Numbered from the stretch's first letter, positions 7,078 through 13,687 are shown. The stretch: DNA of 15,384 nucleotides from Spirochaetaceae bacterium (GCA_031279895.1 JAITHR010000203.1:1-15384); one strand, 5' to 3'. The notes: generated from the letters alone by a model not told the origin. A program made the numbers and translations.

Positions 7078-8086
7078 GCCAGCCGGCAACATCGCCGCGC
7101 CCCATGTTCGGCACGAAGCCGAAACCCCGTATCCGGCCCTCCATACAGTACCGGCACTCGGCAGCTTCGTCTCCGGTGCAGATCTTGTTGTCATAGAGCG
7201 CGTAGAGTTTCCGTACTTCCCGCGGCGACAGGTTGGGCATAACCACGTTCGCGCCGGCCATAAGTCCCCGCTCCCGCCCCACGGGACTTATGGTTCCCAA
7301 GGCCGTGGTTGCCGGAATAAGCGCCTTGGGCAGGAGTAGGCGCGCAAGGGCCACCATGCGGAGGGTCTGCTCCAAGGTGCCTGCCGGATAGTTCCCGAAA
7401 GGCGTGTCCGCCTGGGGGATAAAGGGGCCGATACCTACCATGTGGGGCTGCAAATCCTGGAGAAACCGCAGGTCTTCCAAGAGGTGTTCCGGCTTTTGGA
7501 AAGGAGTCCCTACCATAAAGCCCGCCCCCACCTGGTAGCCGATGGTCTTGAGGGTATAGAGGCACTCCTTCCGCGCCCGGAGGCTCATGGAAGACGGGTG
7601 CATCATGGCGTAGTGTTCCTCGTCGGCGCTTTCGTGGCGCAAAAGATACCGGTTCGCGCCGGATCGGAAAAACGCCTCGTAGCTTTCCCGCGGGCGCTCC
7701 CCGACGGATACGGTTATGGCGTGGTCGGGATAGGCCCCGCGGATAGCCCGCAGGATCTCGACGACCCGCTCATCGGTAAAATAGGGGTCCTCCCCGCCTT
7801 GCAGCACGAACGTCCTGAACCCAAGGGAGTTCCCGACCTTACAGCTTTGCAGTATCTCGTCCAGAGACAGGCGGTATCGCGCCACGTTGGTATTGCTCCG
7901 GCGGAGGCCGCAGTAGTAGCAGTCGTTCTTGCAGTAATTGGTAAACTCCACAAGCCCCCGAAAATATACCTCGTTGCGGTAATGCTCGGCGCGAACCTTC
8001 CGGGCCGCCGCGAAAAGCTCCTCAGCCTCATCGGTATCCTCTGTGGTGATAAAACGGAGTATCTCCGCGTCAGTTATCTTGCACAT
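7058..8086 (-). CDS. hydE: [FeFe]-hydrogenase H-cluster radical SAM maturase HydE
   Basis: A 342-residue radical SAM protein. With HydG and HydF it builds the 2Fe subcluster of [FeFe]-hydrogenase; HydE works on the HydG product on the way to the dithiomethylamine bridge. Seen: CKNDCYYC (C52, C56, C59) for the SAM cluster, FVLQGGEDPYF (GGE motif), LLRHESADEEHY, and a C-terminal C-x7-C-x2-C (C303, C311, C314), the second cluster site known in part of the family. The ATG at 8086 is chosen because AAGGAG stands six bases before it. The frame is open 42 codons farther upstream, but that part is a duplicated intergenic sequence. The last residues (WQPPAVS) and the TAA are repeat-derived. It is the last gene of a minus-strand maturation operon, about 160 bp after hydG. 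Confidence 0.95.
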   Translation of the reverse strand: MCKITDAEILRFITTEDTDEAEELFAAARKVRAEHYRNEVYFRGLVEFTNYCKNDCYYCGLRRSNTNVARYRLSLDEILQSCKVGNSLGFRTFVLQGGEDPYFTDERVVEILRAIRGAYPDHAITVSVGERPRESYEAFFRSGANRYLLRHESADEEHYAMMHPSSMSLRARKECLYTLKTIGYQVGAGFMVGTPFQKPEHLLEDLRFLQDLQPHMVGIGPFIPQADTPFGNYPAGTLEQTLRMVALARLLLPKALIPATTALGTISPVGRERGLMAGANVVMPNLSPREVRKLYALYDNKICTGDEAAECRYCMEGRIRGFGFVPNMGRGDVAGWQPPAVS

Positions 8087-8091
8087 AGCCG

Positions 8092-8097
8092 CTCCTT
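8092..8097 (-). promoter_or_regulatory. Ribosome binding site that fixes the hydE start
   Basis: AAGGAG on the minus strand, five bases before the ATG at 8086. The alternative in-frame ATG at 8107 has only GAAAAG in front. Confidence 0.75.
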
Positions 8098-8129
8098 GCG
8101 CACTCATGCGCGTCTTTTCCGTGCGTTCC

Positions 8130-8248
8130 GGCGGCGTGTCCGGCACGTAAGCAGCCGAACCGCCAGCGGAACCACGGTAAAAAACCTCGCGCCGCGGCGG
8201 CGTGTTCGGCACAAGCCGTCAAACCGCCGCGGAACCACGGTAAAAAAA
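8130..8248 (-). repeat. Duplicated two-tier hairpin between hydG and hydE
   Basis: Two copies (8130-8184 and 8196-8248, 66 bp apart) share the ends GGCGGCGTGT and GCGGAACCACGGTAAAAAA. In the transcript each can fold with an outer GGCGG/CCGCC stem and an inner CGGC/GCCG stem, although the loop bases differ (TTGT in one copy, a nine-base loop in the other). In the copy next to hydG the outer stem can extend to nine pairs (CCGCGGCGG with CCGCCGCGG). The T-run lies on the 5' side, directly after the hydG stop codon, so it is not a standard terminator. It could be an mRNA processing or stability element, or a weak attenuator, that tunes hydE against hydG. Confidence 0.55.
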
Positions 8249-9682
8249 TTAGAAGAAGAAATCGCGCTGGCCCTGACGGATCTTTTCCACGTTCTGGCCG
8301 GTCTTGCCGCGGATTTTCTCATTGCCGATCGCGGGAATCTCCCGCGCAATCGCGTTCGCGGCTTTCCGCTTGAAAGTCTCGTCCCCGTAATCCATCGCGT
8401 ACTCGCAGAGCGTCATAAGCGCGTTCGGCAGGCACACGTTCTTTATCTCGCCGGACTTGGCAAGGCGCATGAACCGGTCCCCGGTGCGCCCGTTCCGGTA
8501 GCAGGCGGTACAGAAACTGGGGATGTACTCGTCGTCCATGAGTTCCGAGATGATAGAGAGGGCGCTCCGCTCGTCGTTGACGATAAACTGGGGGTTATCC
8601 GCCTTCTCCCGCCGCTCCCGTTTCGCGTACCCGCCGACTTCGGTACTGGACCCGGCGCTTATCTGGGAGATACCTATTTTGAGGAGCTTCTTGCGCATCT
8701 CGTGGTTCTCCCGCGTGGAGAGTATCATGCCGGTAAACGGCACCGCCAGGCGGATAACGGCCACGATTTTCTCAAAAGTGGCGTCGTCAACCAGCGCGTA
8801 GTCCGCCATATTCATCCCCGGCGCCGGACAGAGGCGCGGCACGGAAATCGTGTGGAACCCCACGCCGAAGCGCTCCTCAAGGTGTTCGTTGTGGATCATA
8901 AGCGCCAGGGTCTCAAAGTAGGGATCGGCCAGGCCGAAAAGCACGCCGCCGCCCACGTCGTCAATCCCCGCCTCCTGAGCGCGGTCAAACGCGGTGAGGT
9001 GGTAGGCGTAATCCCGCTTGGGCCCTGCCTGATGAAAGCGCTCGTAGGCGGGCCTATGGTAGGTTTCCTGAAAGAGGATATAGGTGCCGATGCCCGTCTC
9101 TTTGAGTTTCCGGTAATTCTCCACGGTGGTCGCCGCGATATTCACGTTTATCCGCCGGATTTCCCCGTTCTCGAACTTCATGTCGTAGATCGTCTTCATG
9201 CACTCAAGGACGTACTCAATGGGACACTCCTTGTCATGCTCCCCGGCTTCCATGGCGATGCGCTTATGCCCCATGGACTCAAGGATACGCACCTCTTCCC
9301 GCACCTCGTCCTGGGTGAGTTTTCTGCGTCCGAAACTGTGGCCGCAGTTGTAACTACAGTAGGCGCAGCGGTTGACGCAGTGGTCGCTTACATAGAGGGG
9401 CGCGAACATGACGATGCGGTTGCCGTAGATGTGCTGTTTGATTTTTCCGGCAACGGCGAAGATCCGCTCAAGGTGCGCCGGGTTGTCGCTTACAAGAAGT
9501 GCGGCGATTTCACGGTGGTTAAGGCCCTCAAAGCGGTCGGCCTTGTCAAGCGCCGCGGTAATAACCGCGTCGTCGGTCTGTTTTGCCGTTTCCAGCAGCC
9601 CTTCGATATACTCTTTATCAATAAAAACGGTTTCCGGGCTGTCTTTCGTCTTATGCCCGGAGACGACCGCGCTATTTGCCAT
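8249..9682 (-). CDS. hydG: [FeFe]-hydrogenase H-cluster radical SAM maturase HydG
   Basis: A 477-residue protein of normal HydG length. It cleaves tyrosine and delivers CO and cyanide as an organometallic iron synthon for the H-cluster. Seen: CVNRCAYC (C102, C106, C109) for the SAM cluster, SYNCGHSFGRRKLT, the AMEAGEHD segment (GGE-equivalent), CPAPGMN, and the diagnostic C-terminal C-x2-C-x22-C (C391, C394, C417), which carries the auxiliary cluster and separates HydG from ThiH. A good ribosome site, AAGGAG (9689-9694), stands six bases before the ATG. The start overlaps the end of the TM1266-type gene by 11 bp, which implies translational coupling. Order in the operon: small ORF, regulator, hydG, hydE. 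HydF is missing here and must be elsewhere. Confidence 0.97.
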   Translation of the reverse strand: MANSAVVSGHKTKDSPETVFIDKEYIEGLLETAKQTDDAVITAALDKADRFEGLNHREIAALLVSDNPAHLERIFAVAGKIKQHIYGNRIVMFAPLYVSDHCVNRCAYCSYNCGHSFGRRKLTQDEVREEVRILESMGHKRIAMEAGEHDKECPIEYVLECMKTIYDMKFENGEIRRINVNIAATTVENYRKLKETGIGTYILFQETYHRPAYERFHQAGPKRDYAYHLTAFDRAQEAGIDDVGGGVLFGLADPYFETLALMIHNEHLEERFGVGFHTISVPRLCPAPGMNMADYALVDDATFEKIVAVIRLAVPFTGMILSTRENHEMRKKLLKIGISQISAGSSTEVGGYAKRERREKADNPQFIVNDERSALSIISELMDDEYIPSFCTACYRNGRTGDRFMRLAKSGEIKNVCLPNALMTLCEYAMDYGDETFKRKAANAIAREIPAIGNEKIRGKTGQNVEKIRQGQRDFFF

Positions 9683-9944
9683 GGTGTTCTCCTTGTGTAA
9701 GTTCGCCGGATATGGCGGTTTTGACGGTTACTTCCGCAAGATTGCCTAATTTTCCGGTAAGGGCGTTAATATCGTCCAGTTCCCCCAGGAGGGTAATGGA
9801 GATAACCGCAAGATTGTCATTGTCAAAGGGAATGCCCATGCGCCCCTGCACAATGCCCTTAAATTGTCCGAGGGTCTCGTTAAACGCTTTCTGGCTAACC
9901 TGCGGGTTCTCCAGAATCGCGCCGACCACCGCAATTCTACTCAT
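9672..9944 (-). CDS. TM1266-type iron-only hydrogenase system regulator (ACT-like fold)
   Basis: A 90-residue protein. The pattern MSRIAVVGAIL, then FNETLGQFKGIVQGRMGIPF, then NLAVISITLLGELDDINALT, then GKLGNLAEVTVKTA matches the small ACT/NikR-C-like proteins described as iron-only hydrogenase system putative regulators, which sit beside hyd maturation genes in many anaerobes. It has no DNA-binding domain of its own, so if it regulates it probably senses a ligand and acts through a partner. Start supported by AAGGAAGG five to six bases upstream. It overlaps hydG by 11 bp and the small upstream frame by 8 bp. Confidence 0.88.
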   Translation of the reverse strand: MSRIAVVGAILENPQVSQKAFNETLGQFKGIVQGRMGIPFDNDNLAVISITLLGELDDINALTGKLGNLAEVTVKTAISGELTQGEHHGK

Positions 9945-10077
9945 GTTTTCCTTCCTTCTCTTTTTCTTTACGGATTCCGGTTTGAGGGGGTGCGGGCGAG
10001 GCGGGGAAACCCGACGCCCACAGGGTAATGACAGGCATTAACGCGCCCTCGCAGAACCAGAACAAATCTTGATTCAT
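9937..10077 (-). CDS. Possible 46-residue leader/small membrane peptide at the head of the hyd maturation operon
   Basis: The ATG at 10077 has AAGGA eight bases before it. The frame runs 46 codons and its TAG lies within the first codons of the TM1266-type gene (8-bp overlap, ACATGAGTAG). Residues about 5-27 are hydrophobic (LFWFCEGALMPVITLWASGF) and the C-terminus is strongly charged (KEKEKEGKHE), the look of a small inner-membrane peptide. I recognise no family. The charged tail is also what a purine-rich ribosome site gives when translated, so it may be a translational-coupling leader only, or no gene at all. Confidence 0.4.
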   Translation of the reverse strand: MNQDLFWFCEGALMPVITLWASGFPASPAPPQTGIRKEKEKEGKHE

Positions 10078-10138
10078 AAGGTAATTCCTTATCACACGGC
10101 CTTGGCAAGAATACTCTCGCCTTGCAATGACGGTATCT

Positions 10139-10166
10139 ATAGTAAATATAACCTTTCTTTTAAGAA
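10139..10166 (-). promoter_or_regulatory. Candidate promoter of the hyd maturation operon
   Basis: On the minus strand TTCTTA (10166-10161) is followed 16 bp later by TACTAT (10144-10139) in an AT-rich patch, about 60 bases before the ATG at 10077. The -35 match is poor. Placed here mainly because it is the only AT-rich stretch before the operon. Confidence 0.3.
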
Positions 10167-10188
10167 CGCGCAAGCTTTTTCCCCCGCC

Positions 10189-10400
10189 CAGCCTCCGGCT
10201 GTTCCGGCATGGCCGCAGCCTCCGGCTGTTTCAGCATGGCCGCAGCCTCCGGCTGTTTCAGCATGGCCGCCTGTTGTTTCCGAATGGTGCAACACCCTGT
10301 CCGGTTAGGGGGCCGGTTGCTACTACGGCGCGGCCCGTCTCCGACGGCTTCATAAGCTTCCTGCGAAGCGGCTGTAAGTACGCGAAGGCCGCTTTCGGGC
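10189..10400. repeat. 27-bp tandem hairpin repeat and half repeat element
   Basis: CAGCCTCCGGCTG starts at 10189, 10216 and 10243, spaced exactly 27 bp with GCATGGCCG between. This is the spacer seen in the other clusters, here without the GGTGTTGCACC module except once at the end (10272-10296, reversed). After 10334 a single left end of the MITE-like element follows (CCCGTCTCCGACGG, CTTCATAAGCTTCCTGCG) and its core, but no matching right end is found before the 21-bp array. Confidence 0.7.
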
Positions 10401-10479
10401 GGCGGTGTTTCTATGGGAGAAACCGCACTCCGCGCTTTGGCGGTCGGGGGTTTTGCTTTGGGCACACAGCTCCCTGTTT

Positions 10480-10857
10480 TGGCAGGACGTGTTTCCGTGA
10501 CGGAAATGCGTATTTCCAGGACGGCAGGACGTATTTCCGTGACGGCAGGACGTATTTCCGTGACGGAAATGCGTATTTCCAGGACGGAAATGCGTATTTC
10601 CAGGACGGAAGGACGTATTTCCGTGACGGAAATGCGTATTTCCAGGACGGAAGGACGTATTTCCGTGACGGAAATACGGATTTCTGTGACGGAAATACGT
10701 GTTTCCAGGACGGAAATACGTGTTTCTGTGACGGAAATACGGATTTCTGTGACGGAAATACGGATTTCTGTGACGGAAATACGTGTTTCTGTGACGGAAA
10801 TACGTGTTTCCAGGACGGAAATACGTGTCTCCAGGGCGGAAATACGTGTCTCTAACT
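10480..10857. repeat. 21-bp tandem array of a near-palindrome, about 18 copies
   Basis: Units start at 10480, 10501 and then every 21 bp to 10837 with no slip. The core is GGAAATACGTGTTTCC or GGAAATGCGTATTTCC, a 16-bp near-palindrome with GGAAA/TTTCC arms, followed by a short spacer (AGGAC or GTGAC). Variants are grouped: AATGCGTA and AGGACGTA types in the left half, AATACGTG and AATACGGA types in the right half, a sign of local block duplication. A seven-residue periodicity can be followed in decayed form left of 10480 to about 10396, so the array was once longer. Two plus-strand frames are open through it (TEIRVSV and DGNTCFQ heptads). No ribosome site or known family supports a protein. 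Confidence 0.93.
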
Positions 10858-10880
10858 CTCTATGAATAAAGGAGTTACTG

Positions 10881-11022
10881 CCGCAGCCTCCGGCTGTTTT
10901 AAACGGCTTCCTGCGAAGCGCGACAAAGCGGTCGTTGACAGCTTCGGGGCGCGGGGCTGTAAGCGGTCGTCGTCCGCTGTGAGGCGCTCTGCGGGAAGCT
11001 TATGAAACCGTCGGAGACGGCG
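10881..11022. repeat. MITE-like hairpin-ended element, 142 bp
   Basis: The left end is CCGCAGCCTCCGGCTG, then TTTTAAACGGCTTCCTGCG. The right end is GCGGGAAGCTTATGAAACC, then GTCGGAGACGGCG, an inverted counterpart of about 40 bp. The core is about 35 bp longer than in the 107-bp copies. This is the copy in which the terminal inverted repeats are easiest to see. Confidence 0.72.
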
Positions 11023-11140
11023 CGAGAGCGTAGCCGCGCCTCAACAGCAGCCAGCCCCCTAAACGGACACGGTGTTGCACCATTATCAAACAACAGGCGG
11101 CCATACTTAAAACAGCCGGAGGCTGTGCCACCCGCCGCCG
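11023..11140. repeat. Interspersed repeat module after the anti-sigma gene
   Basis: It holds GCGAGAGCGTAGCCGCGCC, AACAGCAGCCAGC, the GGTGTTGCACC module with CAACA (11069-11095), AAAACAGCCGGAGGCTG and CCCGCCGCCGGCGGG, in the order seen elsewhere. The anti-sigma stop (minus strand) follows within a few bases, so on that strand a CAGCC-TCC-GGCTG hairpin with TTTT stands about 20-35 bases after the stop and could work as a terminator. Confidence 0.7.
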
Positions 11141-11145
11141 GCGGG

Positions 11146-11646
11146 TTATTTTAGAAAACGTTGGGAGAACTCTTTGAGGTGGCTGCCGATGAAAATGGCG
11201 CCGTAACCGGTAAGCACGCACCCTATCGTCAAACCCACGGGCAAAAGAAACGACGACCCCTGAGAGGCGGCTACCTTGCTGAACTCCACGCCGAAAAACG
11301 AAGTGCCAAGGGAAATAAGCACGATAAAGCCGGTTACCACCCAGCCGCGAAACGATACGCCGGTGCACGGGTCCAACCCTTCGTCCGCAAGGCCCGGCGC
11401 GTCCCGCTCGTCCGCCTCTTCCGCGTACACGCGCTCCATGACCCGATCGGCAAAGGCCGGCGGTTCGGGGAAAAACTCGGACCCCTCGACCTCAAGGAGT
11501 TTCCACGCGGCTTTTAGTTTGCGCTCCTCCGCGGCGCAGCGGGGGCAGAAAAGCCGGTGCGCCTCCAGCCGCATCCGGTCGGCCAGAGAGATTTCGCAGG
11601 TTCCAAGCGCCTCGTATAGGGTGTCCATAAACTCGCGGCACGTCAT
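11146..11646 (-). CDS. Membrane-anchored zinc-finger anti-sigma factor (ZAS type)
   Basis: A 166-residue protein. Residues 30-37 (HRLFCPRC) give the H-x3-C-x2-C motif of zinc anti-sigma domains, which hold the cognate ECF sigma factor. A linker follows, then two hydrophobic segments at about 102-121 and 133-153, so the N-terminal domain should sit in the cytoplasm and the protein in the inner membrane as a hairpin. It has no extracytoplasmic sensor domain of any size, so the signal is probably sensed in or near the membrane, perhaps with the membrane protein encoded at the head of the operon. Its ATG overlaps the sigma stop as ATGA, the usual coupling that keeps sigma and anti-sigma in balance. 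Confidence 0.88.
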   Translation of the reverse strand: MTCREFMDTLYEALGTCEISLADRMRLEAHRLFCPRCAAEERKLKAAWKLLEVEGSEFFPEPPAFADRVMERVYAEEADERDAPGLADEGLDPCTGVSFRGWVVTGFIVLISLGTSFFGVEFSKVAASQGSSFLLPVGLTIGCVLTGYGAIFIGSHLKEFSQRFLK

Positions 11647-12218
11647 TCAACGCCCCCTTCTATAAGTTGTTTTAGTTTCTCCCGCAGCAGTTTCTTTGCC
11701 CGAAAGACATGGGATTTAATCGTATTCACCGGATACCCGGTGATAGCCTCGATTTCCAGATACGAGCGCCCGTAGAAAAAAAAGAGGTCCACGCAGACGC
11801 GGTAGCGCTCCGGTAGCTCCCGCACCGCCTCCCGCACCGCCTCTTTCACCATGTCCCGCAGGACGGCCCTCTCCGGCGCCGCACGCTCTTCGGCGCGGGC
11901 AGGCGGCCCGTCTTTCTCTTCCGCAAGGCTCTGGTACTCTTTTCTGCGGGTTACGCTGTTCACCGCCGTATTATACGCGATTTTATACAGCCACGTTGAA
12001 AAGCGGGACCGCCCCTCAAAATGCGCGAGTGCGCGGAACAGTTTCAGGAATACCTCCTGGGTGAAATCCGAAGCGTCTTCGGCGTTATGGAAAAAACTCA
12101 GTCCCATAGCATATACGGTTTTTTCATGCCGGTTTACTAAAAGCCGGAATAAATTCTTCTGTCCCGAGACGACCTCCGCGACGATCATCTGATCGTCAAA
12201 ATCGTCTCCCTTATTCAT
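11643..12218 (-). CDS. ECF (RpoE-like) RNA polymerase sigma factor
   Basis: A 191-residue protein. The sigma-2 domain is at about 25-95 (LLVNRHEKTVYAMGLSFF, DFTQEVFLKLFRAL, then SRFSTWLYKIAYN, the -10 recognition part). A charged linker of about 30 residues follows, and the sigma-4 domain lies at about 130-185 with helix-turn-helix SYLEIEAITGYPVNTIKSHV. Sigma-3 is absent and the length is normal for ECF factors. It is encoded between a small membrane protein and its anti-sigma factor, with 4-bp ATGA overlaps on both sides, so the three proteins are made together. No convincing autoregulatory ECF promoter was found by eye in front of the operon. Confidence 0.95.
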   Translation of the reverse strand: MNKGDDFDDQMIVAEVVSGQKNLFRLLVNRHEKTVYAMGLSFFHNAEDASDFTQEVFLKLFRALAHFEGRSRFSTWLYKIAYNTAVNSVTRRKEYQSLAEEKDGPPARAEERAAPERAVLRDMVKEAVREAVRELPERYRVCVDLFFFYGRSYLEIEAITGYPVNTIKSHVFRAKKLLREKLKQLIEGGVE

Positions 12219-12556
12219 CCGCTTCCGCCGCCTCGTTTTATCCGGTAATAAGCCAAAAGGCCGATCCCCATAGAGAGGGGGATTATCCCGCCCAAAAGCC
12301 CGAAACTGGCGCCCAGGCCCGCCGCGAGAAAGACGGTCAGGCCCGCGCCCACGCTACTCAGAAGCAATCCCGCAAGCAAACTAAACGAAAGGAGGTCGAA
12401 GCGGGGTTTTTGATACTGCCCCGCTTGAATGAGCAGCGTTTTGCGTTTGTGACTCCAGAGGAGGTAAAAAAATACCACAGTGGATCCCATCACAATACCC
12501 ACAATAGGAATAATAGCGATAATGACCGCGGCGGCGGTTGCCTGTTGCTGGCCCAC
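12215..12556 (-). CDS. Small three-helix membrane protein (DUF6249-like) heading the sigma operon
   Basis: 113 residues with hydrophobic segments at about 9-33, 55-79 and 83-103. The cytoplasmic loop between the first two (SHKRKTLLIQAGQYQKP) resembles the R/K-x-x-L-I-E-x-G loop of DUF6249-type membrane proteins often found beside ECF sigma genes; the family call is from memory of that pattern and only moderate. The start is GTG at 12556, with AAGGAG seven bases upstream. Its TGA overlaps the sigma start as ATGA. The operon position suggests a role in signal sensing or in stabilising the anti-sigma factor. Confidence 0.75.
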   Translation of the reverse strand: MGQQQATAAAVIIAIIPIVGIVMGSTVVFFYLLWSHKRKTLLIQAGQYQKPRFDLLSFSLLAGLLLSSVGAGLTVFLAAGLGASFGLLGGIIPLSMGIGLLAYYRIKRGGGSG

Positions 12557-12563
12557 AGCATAG

Positions 12564-12569
12564 CTCCTT
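12564..12569 (-). promoter_or_regulatory. Ribosome binding site deciding a GTG start
   Basis: AAGGAG on the minus strand, seven bases before the GTG at 12556. An ATG at 12561 is nearer, but it is out of frame and too close. Confidence 0.7.
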
Positions 12570-12585
12570 TTTTAATCTTGCTTTA

Positions 12586-12591
12586 AGTATA
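12586..12591 (-). promoter_or_regulatory. Candidate -10 box for the sigma/anti-sigma operon
   Basis: TATACT on the minus strand about 30 bases before the GTG. No good -35 hexamer stands 16-18 bp upstream, where the repeat region begins. Confidence 0.3.
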
Positions 12592-12610
12592 ACCCTCTCC
12601 GCCCCTTTTA

Positions 12611-12870
12611 CCAGCCTCCGCCCGCCGGCCAGCCTCCGGCTGTTTCAAAAGCTTCCCGCCACGCGCTCCGAACCACGACTGTCCGCGTACCACGCCGCGC
12701 CCCGAACAACGCGCCGCCCCTTACCACGCGCAGCAACGCAGTGTTTCCAAACCGCCCGTCGTTGCGCGAGAGCGTAGCCGCGCCTCAACAGCAACCAGCC
12801 CGCTCACCGGACAAGGTGTTGCACCATTAAGAAACAACAGTGTTTAAAACAGCCGGAGGCTGCGGGCGGA
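12611..12870. repeat. Last interspersed repeat cluster, with a decayed MITE-like element
   Basis: CCAGCCTCCG (12611), CCCGCCGG, then an element left end CCAGCCTCCGGCTG plus TTTCAAAAGCTTCCCGC from 12629. Its right end near 12741-12766 is degraded (CCAAACCGCCCGTCG in place of the hairpin). Then come GCGAGAGCGTAGCCGCGCC, the GGTGTTGCACC module with CAACA (12813-12838) and AAAACAGCCGGAGGCTGCGG. No copy is seen right of about 12880. The stretch 12881-12999 shows no gene I can support. Confidence 0.7.
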
Positions 12871-12999
12871 GGCTGCGGGGGAGTATTTTACGAGCTCTTG
12901 GAGGTAAGGTACGGCGGCTCGATATCGAGTATTGTTCTGAACTCGGTACCATCAAAGGGCGTGAGGGTATTTCCGGGTCCGGTTTTCTGTTACCGGCGG

Positions 13000-13119
13000 T
13001 CAGAACGGCGGTATATCGTCCTCAAACGTATCTTCTTTAATGCTCCGGTAACGGGAAACTCCGGGATATTTTTTCCCGTCGTATTCCTCCCCCTCTTTGC
13101 ATACCACGATACCGTCTGT
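13000..13119 (-). pseudogene. C-terminal remnant of a phage DUF669-like ssDNA-binding protein
   Basis: A 39-codon open stretch ending in TGA reads ...EEYDGKKYPGVSRYRS... and finishes with EDTFEDDIPPF. The G-K-K-Y core followed by an acidic tail ending in DDIP-x-F is typical of phage DUF669 proteins and resembles the SSB tail that docks replication proteins. Such genes follow the nuclease and ATP-binding genes in phage operons, exactly the order here. The N-terminal 100 or so residues are missing; an in-frame TAA lies just upstream. The match is short, so moderate confidence. Confidence 0.4.
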
Positions 13120-13687
13120 TTATTGTTATAATGCCGTAATAGGCGAGGATTGGTTTTACCGTATCGTTCCCGCCGTTGCGGATGCTGAAGGCGTGTTTCC
13201 CGTCTTTGAACACGGCTTTGAACACGATGGTGAAAAGCCCCTCGACCGTTATCTTGTCGTCAAGCAGTTTCCCTATGGTCTTGATTTTCTCAACAGCGCC
13301 GTCCCTCTCAAGGCGTGAAAGGAAATAAACCCGGCAATCATCCGGCACGGTATCGACACTCCGTATAACGTCGTAACGGTCTTTTGCCGTGTCGGTGAAC
13401 TTTTGAAAGCCGCTTTCTTTGGCCCGCGCCATAAAAGGATGTAGTAACAGCCCCCGGAAATCATCGATAACGATTATTGGTGTTTGAGACTTTTGCGGTA
13501 TCCCAAGTACCTTTTTTGGGTCTGACCGCCGGACGATTTTCAAATCGTTGTCCCGGAACGGAAGGGGTTTCCCGTATACCGATATGACGGCGGTATGTTC
13601 CCGCGGCAGGTTTCTCATACCGGTCGGTTTGCCGGCGCCGCTTTCGCCTATGACCGGAATGCCTGTTCCCGTTGCCGCGCCCCCGTA
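13120..13687 (-). pseudogene. Degraded phage P-loop ATP-binding protein
   Basis: In the frame after a TAA at 13690-13688 the sequence reads GTGIPVIGESGAGKPTGMRN, a Walker A motif in which the usual Ser/Thr after Lys is proline (GKPT instead of GKST). It then continues with YGKPLPFR, PIIVIDDFRGLL (Walker B), FMARAKESGFQKFTDTAKD, VYFLSRLERD, KIKTIGKLLDDKITVEGLFT and IRNGGNDTVKP, matching the phage AAA/RecA-like ATP-binding proteins of nuclease, ATPase and DUF669 modules. No usable start codon exists before the P-loop; the first ATG (13618) lies behind it. The C-terminus after NDTVK is unlike the family and appears joined by deletion to the following remnant, although this frame stays open to 13037. 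Probably inactive. Confidence 0.68.

Noticed and set aside
8087..8212. Longer N-terminus for HydE
   Set aside because: The added residues come from the duplicated hairpin region, and AAGGAG stands directly before the ATG at 8086.
7442..9700. 752-residue open frame on the plus strand
   Set aside because: It lies opposite hydE and hydG, which have full family motifs and ribosome sites; it is a GC-rich antisense shadow.
10070..10120. Operator or riboswitch before the hyd operon
   Set aside because: Only a weak GCAAG/CTTGC inverted repeat (about 10105-10125) is visible, with no match to a motif I know.
10127..10865. Heptad-repeat proteins (TEIRVSV or DGNTCFQ type)
   Set aside because: Same reason: two overlapping frames are open at once through a 21-bp tandem array, and their N-terminal parts are repeat modules.
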